Shown piece after piece: positions 1-8,762 of a stretch of DNA of 64,000 bases. The notes beneath the pieces were generated by a model, which was given only the letters and a program-made list of their open reading frames with translations, did no database searches and was not told the DNA's origin. Numbering within the stretch: the stretch's first letter is position 1; each line of letters opens with the position of its first letter. The position numbers and the translations under genes were made by a program. The stretch covers positions 180,498 to 244,497 of the forward strand of contig NZ_WVVV01000003.1 in NCBI RefSeq assembly GCF_012911015.1. Reading direction: 5' to 3'. Source of the DNA: Chelativorans sp. ZYF759 (lineage in GTDB: Bacteria > Pseudomonadota > Alphaproteobacteria > Rhizobiales > Rhizobiaceae).

Positions 1-1
1 G

Positions 2-1006
2 GCGCCCTGGCGGCCCGCCGCGCCGCCAGCCGGCGCGGGCGCGGCAATGCTTGTTCCCGTCCCGCATGTCCTCTTTCTCGACCTGCCCATGGGGCCGCAG
101 GAAACGAGCCCCGAAAACCAGTTCCGGGTGGCGCTGCGCGCAAGGCCGTGGCGGAGCCATGCCGTGCTGGCCTCGCCCGAGGAAACCGGCTTCGGCGAGC
201 GCGCAACGGTGACGGCACCGGCGACGCTCGGACAAATTGAGGCCGAACTGCCCCCAGGCTTCGAGGGTCGCATCGATCCGTTCGGCGCGGTGGTCGTGAG
301 GCTCTTGGAGGGCGAGCTCGAAAGCGTCAGTCGGCTGCGCATGCTGAACGGCGCCAATGCGGCCGCGATCCGCTCGGCTTCGGGCGCCTGGGAGGTGCTG
401 CAGTTCCAGACCGCCGACGAAATCGCGCCGTCGCTCTGGCAGCTGACGGGCCTTCTGCGTGGCCAGCTGGGCACGGGTGACGCGATGATGGCTGGCGCCG
501 GGACCGGCGCCGATTTCGCGCTGCTCGGCGAGGCGGTCGTCCCGGCGGGTCTGCAAGGTTCCGAGATCGGGCTGGAGCTCAACTGGCGCGTCGTTCCTTC
601 CGGCGGCGATCTGGACGGCCCTGTTGCCGCGCAAGCAATGGAGGTCGGCGGCGTGCGCGCGCTCATCCCGCTTGCGCCGGTGCATCCGCGATTGCGCCGC
701 GAGGGCGACGATGCCGTCTTTTCCTGGATCCGCCGGGGACGGATCGATGCCGATGGATGGGCGGGGACCGACATCCCGCTCGGCGAGGCGCAGGAGGCCT
801 ATCTGGTGACGGTCGGGCTGCCGGACGCGGCCCCCATGCGGGAGTGGCAGGTGCACGAGCCCCGGCTGGCCTATCCGGCGGCGGCGATCGAAGCCGATTT
901 CGGCGCCGTGCCCGAGGAGATCGAATTGAGCGTGCGCCAGATCAGCCAGGCCGTCGGGCCGGGCCTGCCGGCGGTCAGCCGGTTCATGCTTTCGCATCTG
1001 TTCTGA
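2..1006 (+). CDS. GTA/phage tail (host-specificity) protein, C-terminal part
   Basis: C-terminal part of the large tail-tip protein of gene transfer agents (GTA orfg15 / gpJ-like 'glycoside hydrolase and phage tail' family), which would sit at the distal tail end and contact the recipient cell. The reading frame is open from base 2, with 15 codons before the first ATG at 47, so the gene very probably begins upstream of the window. Support: a repeated beta-rich composition and the segment LLRGQLGT near residue 138 (counted from the ATG), which resembles the LLRGRxGT signature of this family. It ends in FMLSHLF just before a small membrane-protein gene. The family call is from recognition, not a database search. 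The TIM-barrel half expected in the full protein would lie outside the window. Confidence 0.75.
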   Translation, partial: APWRPAAPPAGAGAAMLVPVPHVLFLDLPMGPQETSPENQFRVALRARPWRSHAVLASPEETGFGERATVTAPATLGQIEAELPPGFEGRIDPFGAVVVRLLEGELESVSRLRMLNGANAAAIRSASGAWEVLQFQTADEIAPSLWQLTGLLRGQLGTGDAMMAGAGTGADFALLGEAVVPAGLQGSEIGLELNWRVVPSGGDLDGPVAAQAMEVGGVRALIPLAPVHPRLRREGDDAVFSWIRRGRIDADGWAGTDIPLGEAQEAYLVTVGLPDAAPMREWQVHEPRLAYPAAAIEADFGAVPEEIELSVRQISQAVGPGLPAVSRFMLSHLF

Positions 1007-1030
1007 GACAGTCCAAGAAGGAGAAACGAC

Positions 1031-1237
1031 ATGGAACAGTCAAAACCCTGGTATCGCTCGCGCACCATCTGGGCATCGCTGGTGACGGTGGCCGCCGCAC
1101 TTGCCGCGATCGTCGGCATTCCGTTCGCCGAGGCCGATCAGGCGATGCTGACGGAGACGATCCTCCAGACGGTGACCGCCGTGGGCGGGCTTGTGGCGCT
1201 GGTCGGCCGGCTGGTGGCGAGAAGCCGGATCGGGTAG
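1031..1237 (+). CDS. small holin-like membrane protein next to GTA cluster
   Basis: A 68-residue protein with two hydrophobic stretches (about residues 12-29 and 44-62), a charged N-terminus (MEQSKPWYRSRTIW) and a basic C-terminus (RLVARSRIG). It starts 24 bases after the tail gene with a clear Shine-Dalgarno (AAGGAG at 1018-1023), so it is probably co-transcribed with it. Small two-helix proteins with this WYRSRTIW-type start are common beside phage or GTA tail genes and are often labelled holin-like. Nothing in the sequence proves lytic activity. The alternative is an uncharacterised small membrane protein. Confidence 0.65.
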   Translation: MEQSKPWYRSRTIWASLVTVAAALAAIVGIPFAEADQAMLTETILQTVTAVGGLVALVGRLVARSRIG

Positions 1238-1421
1238 GGACGATGGGGGACGAGCGCCCCATATTGTGGTGCGCGGTGAATTGTCCTTATCTTGCCGGGC
1301 GAACCGATTGGGCGGCTCCAAGGGGGCGAGGTCATTGCGGCGGGACCGGCTGTTCCCGCGCCGGGATTGGCCTCGAATTCGTTCATGTGCTGTTCAGCCG
1401 ATCCGGGGTAGAAGTCCGACC

Positions 1422-1721
1422 ATGAACACGAACCGTCTCCTCTCCTGTCTCCTGGCGCCGATCCTGCTGGTCGCCTCGGTCCTGCCGTCGCTGGCCACCG
1501 TGCCGCGCGTGACGGGACCCGAGACGCCTGCACCCTTCGTCAACGTGTCGGGCGACTGCCGCGCCGCGGGCCAGCAGCTCGCTTCCGAGCTTGGCGGGAC
1601 GCTTCACAGTGCGTCCGCCGAGACCCAGAACGGAGAGGCGGTCTGCGTGATCGTGGTGATCGTACCGCCGGCTTCCTCGGGCGAGCATCCGCAGCTGGTG
1701 CGGCGCACGGTTCCGCGATAG
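1422..1721 (+). CDS. small secreted protein upstream of FeuPQ (FeuN-like by position)
   Basis: A 99-residue protein with a signal peptide (residues 1-25, cleavage after LPSLA). The mature part has two cysteines (about 46 and 74) and a short beta-rich core (NGEAVCVIVVIVPP) ending in a basic tail. It lies 85 bases upstream of the response regulator and reads in the same direction. In Sinorhizobium the feuPQ operon is preceded by feuN, a small periplasmic inhibitor of the FeuQ kinase. Position, size, secretion signal and the VCVIVVIV-type core fit that role, but sequence identity to FeuN was not tested. The ATG at 1422 is preferred because it opens the signal peptide directly; longer starts add unrelated arginine-rich sequence. 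Confidence 0.6.
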   Translation: MNTNRLLSCLLAPILLVASVLPSLATVPRVTGPETPAPFVNVSGDCRAAGQQLASELGGTLHSASAETQNGEAVCVIVVIVPPASSGEHPQLVRRTVPR

Positions 1722-1806
1722 GCGACAGCTCCTGCACCGCTTGTGCGGGCCTGCCGATCCTGTCAAAAGACGTCATCCAATCGGTCCTGCTTCGGGAGAT
1801 GATGAC

Positions 1807-2472
1807 ATGCGGGTACTCGTTGTCGAGGACGACAAGGACCTCAACCGGCAGATCTGCGACGCGCTGACCGATGCCGGCTATGTCGTCGACAAGGCGTTCG
1901 ACGGCGAGGAAGGCCATTTCCTCGGCGATACGGAGCCCTATGATGCGGTCGTGCTCGACATCGGCCTGCCGCAGATGGACGGCATCTCAGTGCTCGAGAG
2001 ATGGCGGCGCGACGAGCGCAAGATGCCGGTGCTGATGCTGACGGCCCGCGACCGCTGGAGCGACAAGGTGGCCGGCATCGATGCCGGCGCCGACGACTAC
2101 GTCACCAAGCCGTTCCACATCGAGGAAGTGCTCGCCCGCGTGCGCGCACTCATCCGCCGCGCGGCCGGACATGCCTCGAGCGAGCTGACCTGCGGGCCGC
2201 TCCGGCTCGACACCAAGAGTTCGAAGGTCGATCTCGACGGCAAGCCGCTCAAGCTGACCTCGCACGAATTCCGCCTGCTCTCCTATCTCATGCACCACAC
2301 CGACGAGGTGATCTCGCGCACCGAGCTCGTCGAGCATCTCTACGACCAGGATTTCGATCGCGATTCGAACACGATCGAGGTCTTCGTGGGACGACTGCGC
2401 AAGAAGATGGGCATCGATCTCATCGAGACGGTGCGCGGCATGGGCTACCGCATGCGCCGGCCCCAGGCCTGA
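1807..2472 (+). CDS. feuP: OmpR/PhoB-family response regulator (FeuP-like)
   Basis: A 221-residue cytoplasmic transcription regulator: an N-terminal receiver domain (about 1-115) with acidic pocket D8/D9, phospho-acceptor D51 (VVLDIGLPQMDG) and the conserved K101 (YVTKPFH), followed by an OmpR-type winged-helix DNA-binding domain (about 125-220, ending in RGMGYRM). It is followed 40 bases later by a PhoQ-like sensor kinase, its presumed partner. The start at 1807 gives the canonical MRVLVVEDD beginning; an upstream in-frame extension adds no domain sequence. In rhizobia this pair (FeuP/FeuQ) responds to osmotic conditions and controls cyclic glucan export. The exact regulon here is inferred from orthology only. 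Confidence 0.88.
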   Translation: MRVLVVEDDKDLNRQICDALTDAGYVVDKAFDGEEGHFLGDTEPYDAVVLDIGLPQMDGISVLERWRRDERKMPVLMLTARDRWSDKVAGIDAGADDYVTKPFHIEEVLARVRALIRRAAGHASSELTCGPLRLDTKSSKVDLDGKPLKLTSHEFRLLSYLMHHTDEVISRTELVEHLYDQDFDRDSNTIEVFVGRLRKKMGIDLIETVRGMGYRMRRPQA

Positions 2473-2512
2473 GGATGGGCGATCACGGCATCATCGCGGG
2501 GGCGCCGGCGGC

Positions 2513-3910
2513 ATGAAGCGGCAGCTGCCCGTTGGCCTGCGTTTCGATTCGCTCTCCTTCCGGGTCGTGGCTTCCTCGACCATCTGGGCCGTGCTGACGC
2601 TGGTCATCGTCGCCACGATCATCTCCACCTTCTACCGGCAGGCCAGCGAGCGCGGCTTCGACAGCGTGCTTTCGGCCCATCTGTTCAGCCTCATCGGCTC
2701 GGTGGGGGTGGGCGAGGACGGCAGCCTGCAGGGCAGCCCCAATCTCGGCGATTTCCGCTTCTCCGAGCCCGGCACGGGCTGGTACTGGTCGGTCGAGCCT
2801 GCCGGTGGCGACATAAGGGGCATGCTCAGCTCCCCCTCGATGTCGGAGCCCATACCCTCGCCGTCGACCGAAGACGTTCCCTTCGATGGCGATTTCCAGC
2901 GCCGCTACCTGACCGATGGGCCCGCCGGCGAGATCATCGACGTCATCGAGAGCGAGTTCCTGCTCGACGGCCAGGGCGGGATCGCGCGGTTCCGCGTCAT
3001 GGGCAATTACAGCGAGCTCGAGCAGGAGATCGACGCCTTCGGCAGGCAGCTCTACCTCTACCTGGCGGTGTTCGGGCTCGGCATGATCGTCATCAACGCG
3101 CTGGCGATCCTGATCGGATTGAGGCCGCTGGCCAGGGTGCGCAAGGCGCTCGCCGACATCCGGGCCGGCTCGGCGCAGCAGCTGGACGGCAGGTTCCCGG
3201 CCGAGATCGCGCCGCTCGCCAGCGAGGCGAATGCGCTGATCGAGAGCAACCGCCGCATTGTGGAGCGTGCCCGCACGCAGGTCGGCAACCTTGCCCATTC
3301 GCTCAAGACGCCGCTTGCGGTGATGATGAACGAGGGCAGGGCCATGGAAGGCCCGAAGGGCAGGCTGATCGCCGAGCAGGCCATGCTGATGCAGCAGCAG
3401 ATCGAACATTATCTGCAGCGTGCCCGCTCGGCGGCCCAGCGCGACGTCGTGGTCTACCGCACGCCGACCCGCGAGACGCTCGCGCGCATGCTGCGCGTGA
3501 TGGCCAAGCTCAACCCCGCCATCGACCTCGATCAGGATCTGCCCGACCGCGAACTCGTCTTTGCCGGCGAGAAGGAGGATTTCGAGGAACTGTGCGGCAA
3601 CCTGCTCGAAAACGCCTATAAATGGGCACGCGGCCAGGTCCGGGTGTCGCTGGCGCCGCTGGCGCGCCGGGAGGGCGGCCCGGCAATGCTGGAGCTGACC
3701 ATCGAGGACGACGGTCCGGGCATCCCCGAAGATCAGGCAAACCTGGCCCTTAAGCGCGGCCAGCGGCTGGACGAAACCAAGCCGGGAACGGGGCTCGGAC
3801 TGGCCATCGTCTCGGAACTGGTGGCCGAATATGGCGGCGAACTGCTTCTTGATTCAGCGCAAATCGGTGGGCTCAGGGTCCGCGTAAGACTGAAGCAGGT
3901 GCAAGATTGA
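2513..3910 (+). CDS. feuQ: PhoQ/FeuQ-like membrane sensor histidine kinase
   Basis: A 465-residue inner-membrane kinase: TM1 about 21-40, a periplasmic sensor of about 140 residues, TM2 about 181-203, then a HAMP-like linker, a dimerisation box with the phosphorylated His at about 262 (NLAHSLKTPLAV, the variant typical of PhoQ/FeuQ kinases), and a HATPase domain (N box NLLENAYKWA, G boxes EDDGPGIPED and GTGLGLAIV). It follows the FeuP-like regulator by 40 bases and is the presumed phosphodonor. The small secreted protein at 1422 may act on the periplasmic domain, as FeuN does in Sinorhizobium. Confidence 0.87.
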   Translation: MKRQLPVGLRFDSLSFRVVASSTIWAVLTLVIVATIISTFYRQASERGFDSVLSAHLFSLIGSVGVGEDGSLQGSPNLGDFRFSEPGTGWYWSVEPAGGDIRGMLSSPSMSEPIPSPSTEDVPFDGDFQRRYLTDGPAGEIIDVIESEFLLDGQGGIARFRVMGNYSELEQEIDAFGRQLYLYLAVFGLGMIVINALAILIGLRPLARVRKALADIRAGSAQQLDGRFPAEIAPLASEANALIESNRRIVERARTQVGNLAHSLKTPLAVMMNEGRAMEGPKGRLIAEQAMLMQQQIEHYLQRARSAAQRDVVVYRTPTRETLARMLRVMAKLNPAIDLDQDLPDRELVFAGEKEDFEELCGNLLENAYKWARGQVRVSLAPLARREGGPAMLELTIEDDGPGIPEDQANLALKRGQRLDETKPGTGLGLAIVSELVAEYGGELLLDSAQIGGLRVRVRLKQVQD

Positions 3911-3951
3911 ACGGGAGACGGATTGTAGTCGCAGCGGGTTTCGGACAAAAT

Positions 3952-3981
3952 TCCGCCCAACAGCTTCCATAGTTGGGCGGA
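3952..3981 (+). terminator. 10-bp hairpin between feuQ and the lipoprotein gene
   Basis: A perfect 10-bp inverted repeat (TCCGCCCAAC / GTTGGGCGGA) around a 10-base loop. It begins 41 bases after the kinase stop codon and its right arm ends one base before the ATG at 3983. There is no T-run, so it is a weak candidate for an intrinsic terminator. Because the right arm holds the only purine-rich stretch before the ATG at 3983, it could also mask a ribosome-binding site. Confidence 0.45.
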
Positions 3982-3982
3982 C

Positions 3983-4465
3983 ATGCAAAGGGACAACACA
4001 GTCGATATGCGCTCGGCGCGACGCGGTTTCGCGGCGGTCGGCATCCTTCTGGCGGCGCTGACGCTGACGGGATGCGTGGCCGCGCAAACGGAGACCGCCA
4101 GCCAGACGGCGATCGGGGCCTTCGCCGGCACGACGCCAGCGCCGGCCAGTACGGCGGCGCTCCTCGAGGCGCTCGGCGACGGGCTGATCGGGCGTGAGAT
4201 CGGGTCGGAGCTCCGTCGCGAAGAGCGGCGCAGCGCACTCGCCGCCGAATACCAGGCGCTGGAATACGCGCAGGTGGGCGAGCAGGTGATCTGGCGCGGC
4301 TCGAGCGACCGCTTGGTCGGCGAGGTGACGGCGGCGGCGCCCTATCGGGTCGGCTCGCAGAACTGCCGGCAATATGTCCACACCGTGCGCAGCGGGGAAA
4401 CGTCCCGCACGGCGCGCGGCACCGCTTGTCGCGAGCCCGATGGCCGCTGGTCGCTGCTGATCTGA
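3983..4465 (+). CDS. surface-antigen/17-kDa-type outer-membrane lipoprotein
   Basis: A 160-residue lipoprotein precursor: signal peptide with lipobox LTLTGC (lipidated Cys near residue 31), an alanine/glycine-rich segment, then a C-terminal beta-rich domain (YRVGSQNCRQYVHTV, GTACREPDGRWSLL) typical of the RT0821/Lpp1805-like surface antigen family that builds outer-membrane assembly or protective lipoproteins. The ATG at 3983 directly abuts a 10-bp hairpin; a second in-frame ATG at 4007 gives MRSARRGF and an equally good signal peptide, so the real start may be 4007. No operon link to the following ccm genes (95 bases away) is evident. Confidence 0.75.
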   Translation: MQRDNTVDMRSARRGFAAVGILLAALTLTGCVAAQTETASQTAIGAFAGTTPAPASTAALLEALGDGLIGREIGSELRREERRSALAAEYQALEYAQVGEQVIWRGSSDRLVGEVTAAAPYRVGSQNCRQYVHTVRSGETSRTARGTACREPDGRWSLLI

Positions 4466-4559
4466 TCGCTCATCAAGTTTGCGACAACATGACGGTTTTG
4501 GCCAAAAAGCCGCATGGCTGACCATTGGCCGGGCACCGCGCAAGAGTTATTGAGACACC

Positions 4560-5693
4560 ATGTTTTTCTGGATCATAGCCGCGACGCTGACACTGGGCGC
4601 CTGCATGGCCATTCTGGCGCCGTTCTCGCGGCGGCACGAGAAGGCCGCGCGCGACGAGGACCATGATCTCGAGGTCTATCGCGACCAGCTGGCCGAGCTC
4701 GAACGCGACGCCGCACGCGGGCTGATCGCGGCCACCGAGGCCGAGCAGGCACGCGCCGAGATCGGCCGCCGGATCCTGCGGGTCGCCGCCGAGCGCAAGG
4801 AACGTCCGGCGCGAGGCGAAGGAACCAGCTTCACCCGTATTGCCAGCCTTGCCGCCGTCCTTGCCGTGCCGCTGCTCAGCTGGGGCATCTATGCGGGCCT
4901 GGGATCGCCCGGCATGCCGGGACAGCCGCTGGAAGCCCGCCTGGCGCAGGACACGGGCGAGGCGTCCATGGCCCAGCTCGTGGCGCGCGCCGAGGCGCAT
5001 CTTGCCGAAAACCCCGAGGATGCGCGCGGCTGGGAAGTGCTGGCGCCCGTCTATCTGCGGATGGGACGCGGGGGCGACGCGGTCGTGGCCTACCGCAACG
5101 CGATTCGCCTCGACGGCGAGACCGCGGCGCGCCAGACCGGCCTTGGCGAGGCCCTGGTGGCGACAGCGGGCGGGACCGTCACCTTCGAGGCCCAGCAGGC
5201 CTTCGAGCAGGCTCTGGCGCTCGAACCCGGCAATGCGCGCGCCCGGTATTTCGTGGCGAGCGGCTACCTGCAGGATGGGCGAACCGACGACGCCGTGTCG
5301 ATCTGGCAGGCCATGGCGGCTGAACTGCCGGGCGATTCCCCCTGGCGGGGAGCGGCGGTCGAAGCGCTGCGCGAGGCCGGCGTCTCGGCAGATGCCGTCC
5401 CGGGGCCGTCGCAAGAGCAGATGCGCGCCGCCGCCGATATGGATACCGACGACCGCACCGCCATGATAGAGGATATGGTCGCAGGCCTCGATGCGCGGCT
5501 GCGCAGCGCGCCGGACGACCCGGAGGGATGGCAGCGGCTGGTGCGCTCCTATGTGGTGCTCGGCCGTCAGGACGAGGCGCGCGACGCCCTCGATCGCGGG
5601 CTGGAGGCCATGGGCCGCGAGAGCGCGCAGAGCGACGAACTGGCCTCATTCGCGCTGGCGCTTGGAATTTCGCCGACGGAGCTGGAAGAATGA
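4560..5693 (+). CDS. ccmI: cytochrome c maturation protein CcmI (CycH)
   Basis: A 377-residue inner-membrane/periplasmic chaperone that holds apocytochrome c for haem attachment. TM1 at about 1-20 (MFFWIIAATLTLGACMAIL), a cytoplasmic segment with the usual DHDLEVYRDQLAELERD motif (about 36-54), TM2 about 92-112, then a periplasmic tetratricopeptide region (AHLAENPEDARGWEVLAPVYLRMGR and later repeats). First gene of the ccmIEFH (rhizobial cycHJKL) operon; its stop overlaps the ccmE start (ATGA). The N-terminal half matches the conserved CcmI1 part, the C-terminal half the TPR part. Confidence 0.93.
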   Translation: MFFWIIAATLTLGACMAILAPFSRRHEKAARDEDHDLEVYRDQLAELERDAARGLIAATEAEQARAEIGRRILRVAAERKERPARGEGTSFTRIASLAAVLAVPLLSWGIYAGLGSPGMPGQPLEARLAQDTGEASMAQLVARAEAHLAENPEDARGWEVLAPVYLRMGRGGDAVVAYRNAIRLDGETAARQTGLGEALVATAGGTVTFEAQQAFEQALALEPGNARARYFVASGYLQDGRTDDAVSIWQAMAAELPGDSPWRGAAVEALREAGVSADAVPGPSQEQMRAAADMDTDDRTAMIEDMVAGLDARLRSAPDDPEGWQRLVRSYVVLGRQDEARDALDRGLEAMGRESAQSDELASFALALGISPTELEE

Positions 5694-6175
5694 ACCGGAA
5701 GCAAAAAAGACTGTCCGTGATCGGGGGCGCGCTGCTGTTCCTCGGTGTCGCGACCGGGCTGACGCTCTACGCCCTCGGCAGCCGGGCGTCGTTCTTCTAC
5801 CTGCCGACAGACGTCGTCGCCAAGGGCGTCGCGCCCGGCGAGCGCATCCGCCTGGGCGGGCTGGTCGGCGTCGGGTCGATCGAGCGGCGGCAGGGCCTCG
5901 AAGTGGTCTTCGACGTCACCGACGAGGTCGAGACGGTCCAGGTGATGTATAACGGCATCCTGCCGGATCTTTTCCGCGAACAGCAGGGCGTTGTGACCGA
6001 GGGCGTTTTCGGGGCCGACGGCACCTTCGTGGCCGACACGGTGCTGGCGCGCCATGACGAGACCTACATGCCGCGCGAGGTTGCCGAAAGCCTCAAGGAA
6101 CTCGGCATGTGGCAGCACGCGGGCGATGGTGACGCCCAGCCGGCCAACGGCGCCGCCACCGAAACGGGGTATTGA
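5690..6175 (+). CDS. ccmE: haem chaperone CcmE (CycJ)
   Basis: A 161-residue periplasmic haem shuttle anchored by one N-terminal helix (about 8-29). The OB-fold part carries the haem-binding signature ARHDETYMPRE with the covalent haem ligand His122 and Tyr126. The start overlaps the ccmI stop by four bases (ATGA), giving the family's standard MNRKQKR beginning. It receives haem on the periplasmic side and passes it to CcmF/CcmH. The short acidic/alanine-rich C-terminal tail is normal for the family. Confidence 0.95.
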   Translation: MNRKQKRLSVIGGALLFLGVATGLTLYALGSRASFFYLPTDVVAKGVAPGERIRLGGLVGVGSIERRQGLEVVFDVTDEVETVQVMYNGILPDLFREQQGVVTEGVFGADGTFVADTVLARHDETYMPREVAESLKELGMWQHAGDGDAQPANGAATETGY

Positions 6176-6179
6176 GGCC

Positions 6180-8171
6180 ATGACCGTCGAAATCGGGCAT
6201 TTCGCCCTCGTCCTTGCCTTCGTGCTGACGCTGGTTCAGTTCACCGTTCCGCTGGTCGGCGCGCGCATTGGCGACGAACGCATGATGGCCGTGGGCGGAC
6301 CGACGGCGGTCGCTGCCTTCGCACTGACGCTTCTGTCATTTGCCGCGCTGACCTATGCCTACATCGTCTCCGACTTCTCGGTGGTGAATGTTTGGGAGAA
6401 CTCGCACTCCCAGAAGCCGATGCTCTACAAGGTCACCGGCGTGTGGGGGAACCACGAGGGCTCGATGCTCCTGTGGATCGTGATTCTCGCGGCCTTTGCC
6501 GCACTCGTGGCCTGGTTCGGCCGCAACCTGCCGGCGACGCTGCGGGCCAACGTGCTCGCGGTGCAGGGGCTGATCGGCGCCTCCTTCATGCTGTTCATCC
6601 TGGCGACGTCGAACCCCTTCACGCGCCTTAATCCCGCGCCGATGGAAGGCCGCGACCTCAACCCGCTCCTCCAGGATATCGGGCTCGCCATCCATCCGCC
6701 GCTTCTCTATCTCGGCTATGTGGGCTTCTCGATCTGCTTTTCCTTCGCCTGCGCGGCCCTCATCGAAGGACGGATCGACGCCGCCTGGGCGCGCTGGGTG
6801 CGCCCCTGGACGCTGGCGGCATGGCTGTTCCTGACCGGCGGCATCGCGATGGGCTCCTACTGGGCCTATTACGAGCTCGGCTGGGGCGGCTTCTGGTTTT
6901 GGGACCCGGTCGAAAACGCCTCCTTCCTGCCCTGGCTCGCCGGCACGGCCATGCTGCATTCGGCGATCGTCATGGAAAAGCGCTCGGCGCTGAAGATCTG
7001 GACGGTGCTGCTGGCCATCATGACCTTCTCGCTGTCGCTGCTCGGCACGTTCCTGGTGCGCTCGGGCGTGCTGACTTCCGTGCACGCCTTCGCCACCGAT
7101 CCCACCCGCGGCGTCTTCATCCTCGGCATCCTCGTGTTCTTCATCGGCGGCTCGCTGAGCCTGTTCGCGCTGCGCGCCAGCCGCCTGACAACGGGAGGCC
7201 TGTTCCACCCGATCTCCCGCGAAGGGGCGCTGGTGCTGAACAACCTCTTCCTCTCGACCGCCACCGCGACCGTGCTGATCGGCACGCTCTATCCGCTGCT
7301 GGTCGAGGCGGTGACGGGCGACAAGATCTCGGTCGGTCCTCCCTTCTTCAACATGACCTTCATCCCGCTCATCATCCCGCTGCTGATCGCGGTGCCCTTC
7401 GGGCCGCTTCTGGCGTGGAAGCGGGGGGATCTGTACGCGGCCTGCCAGCGCCTGTTCGCCGCCTTCGCGGCTTCGCTGGCCGTGGTCGTCGTGGTCTGGT
7501 TCTTCGTCGACGGCGCATCCGTCGCGGCAGCGCTCGGCATCGGCCTGGCCTTCTGGCTGATCTTCGGGCCGCTGACCGATCTGGCTCTGAAATCGGGCGT
7601 CGGCAACGTCTCGCCGGGCATCGCCATGCGGCGCTTCGCGGGCCTGCCGCGCTCCGTCTACGGCACGGCGCTCGCGCATATCGGCGTCGGCCTCACGGTG
7701 CTCGGCATCGTGGCGGTGACGACGCTGGAGGTCGAGCGCATGGCCGGCATGCAGCCGGGCGACACGATGGAAGTGTCGGGCTACACGCTCCGCTTCGACG
7801 GAATCCGGCCGCACCAGGGGCCCAACTTCACCGAGGACCAGGGCGTCTTCACCTATTTCAATGCCTCGGGCCGCGAGATGGGCACGATCATCTCGTCGAA
7901 GCGTCTCTACACGGCGCGCCAGTTCCCGACGACGGAGGCCGGACTGCGCACGCACGGGCTGAGCCAGCTCTACATTGCGCTGGGTGACCGCCTGCCGGAC
8001 GGCTCGATCGTGGTGCGCGCCTGGTGGAAGCCGCTGGTTCTCCTGATCTGGCTCGGCAGCGTGGTGATGATGATCGGGGCCGGCTTCTCGCTCGCCGATC
8101 GCCGGCTTCGGGTGGGCGCGCCCTCGGCGCGCAAGGCGCGACCGGCGGGAACCGTGGAGGCACCCGCATGA
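6180..8171 (+). CDS. ccmF: cytochrome c haem lyase subunit CcmF (CycK)
   Basis: A 663-residue polytopic inner-membrane protein that joins haem from CcmE to apocytochrome c. The WWD haem-handling signature is seen as [19 protein letters not shown] (about residues 236-254), among many hydrophobic helices, with conserved histidines in flanking loops (for example EGSMLLW region and [11 protein letters not shown]). It starts at the ATG at 6180, five bases after ccmE, and its stop overlaps the ccmH start. Full length for the family. Confidence 0.95.
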   Translation: MTVEIGHFALVLAFVLTLVQFTVPLVGARIGDERMMAVGGPTAVAAFALTLLSFAALTYAYIVSDFSVVNVWENSHSQKPMLYKVTGVWGNHEGSMLLWIVILAAFAALVAWFGRNLPATLRANVLAVQGLIGASFMLFILATSNPFTRLNPAPMEGRDLNPLLQDIGLAIHPPLLYLGYVGFSICFSFACAALIEGRIDAAWARWVRPWTLAAWLFLTGGIAMGSYWAYYELGWGGFWFWDPVENASFLPWLAGTAMLHSAIVMEKRSALKIWTVLLAIMTFSLSLLGTFLVRSGVLTSVHAFATDPTRGVFILGILVFFIGGSLSLFALRASRLTTGGLFHPISREGALVLNNLFLSTATATVLIGTLYPLLVEAVTGDKISVGPPFFNMTFIPLIIPLLIAVPFGPLLAWKRGDLYAACQRLFAAFAASLAVVVVVWFFVDGASVAAALGIGLAFWLIFGPLTDLALKSGVGNVSPGIAMRRFAGLPRSVYGTALAHIGVGLTVLGIVAVTTLEVERMAGMQPGDTMEVSGYTLRFDGIRPHQGPNFTEDQGVFTYFNASGREMGTIISSKRLYTARQFPTTEAGLRTHGLSQLYIALGDRLPDGSIVVRAWWKPLVLLIWLGSVVMMIGAGFSLADRRLRVGAPSARKARPAGTVEAPA

Positions 8172-8641
8172 GGCCGTTCGTCTCCCGAACCCTTGCGCCG
8201 CTCCTGCTGGCACTGTCGCTTCTGGCTTCACCCGCGCATGCCGCGCTCGATCCCGACGAGCTTCTCGACGACCCGGTACTGGAAGAACGCGCGCGCGGGC
8301 TCTCGGCGGAGCTGCGCTGCATGGTCTGCCAGAACCAGTCGATCGACGATTCCAATGCCGAGCTGGCGCGTGATCTTCGCGTCCTGGTGCGCGAGCGCAT
8401 CCTGGCTGGCGACAGCGACGCGGAGGTGATCGAATACGTCGTATCCCGCTACGGCGAATTCGTGCTCCTGCGCCCGCCCTTCACGCTGCGCAACGCGGCC
8501 TTGTGGGCCTCGCCGGTGCTGCTGATCCTCGGCGGCGGCGGCTTCATCTTCTTCGCCACCCGAAACCGCCGTCGCCAGGAGGTCGCCAAGCTGAGCGAGG
8601 AAGAGGACCAGAAGCTGAAGGAGCTTCTGGAGCGCGGCTGA
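8168..8641 (+). CDS. ccmH: cytochrome c maturation thioredoxin-like protein CcmH (CycL)
   Basis: A 157-residue periplasmic protein that keeps the apocytochrome CxxCH cysteines reduced. Signal peptide (about 1-25), the conserved [11 protein letters not shown] motif with the redox pair Cys51/Cys54, then a C-terminal transmembrane helix (about 113-134, [21 protein letters not shown]) and a short charged tail. Start overlaps the ccmF stop by four bases. Last gene of the ccmIEFH unit; degP follows after 121 bases. Confidence 0.94.
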   Translation: MRPFVSRTLAPLLLALSLLASPAHAALDPDELLDDPVLEERARGLSAELRCMVCQNQSIDDSNAELARDLRVLVRERILAGDSDAEVIEYVVSRYGEFVLLRPPFTLRNAALWASPVLLILGGGGFIFFATRNRRRQEVAKLSEEEDQKLKELLERG

Positions 8642-8657
8642 GGGCCGACTGCCGCAA

Positions 8658-8697
8658 CATTACGAAAGTTTCATGCGGCGGAAACAGCGCTGTAATG
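8658..8697 (+). promoter_or_regulatory. nested inverted repeat upstream of degP
   Basis: A 40-base interrupted dyad: outer arms CATTAC / GTAATG and inner arms GTTTC / GAAAC. It lies 66-105 bases before the degP ATG, in the only intergenic space before that gene. It could be an operator or a leader structure; there is no T-run to make it a terminator of the ccm operon. The regulator is unknown. Confidence 0.3.
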
Positions 8698-8762
8698 TCG
8701 GAGACCCTAATGGGTGGTGCAGCACACACGCCAACCCAGACCAATCAGGGGTTTCATCCACC

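Noticed and set aside
1238-1421. Possible small RNA or promoter between the GTA end and the secreted protein
   Set aside because: No clear promoter, dyad or terminator could be pointed to.
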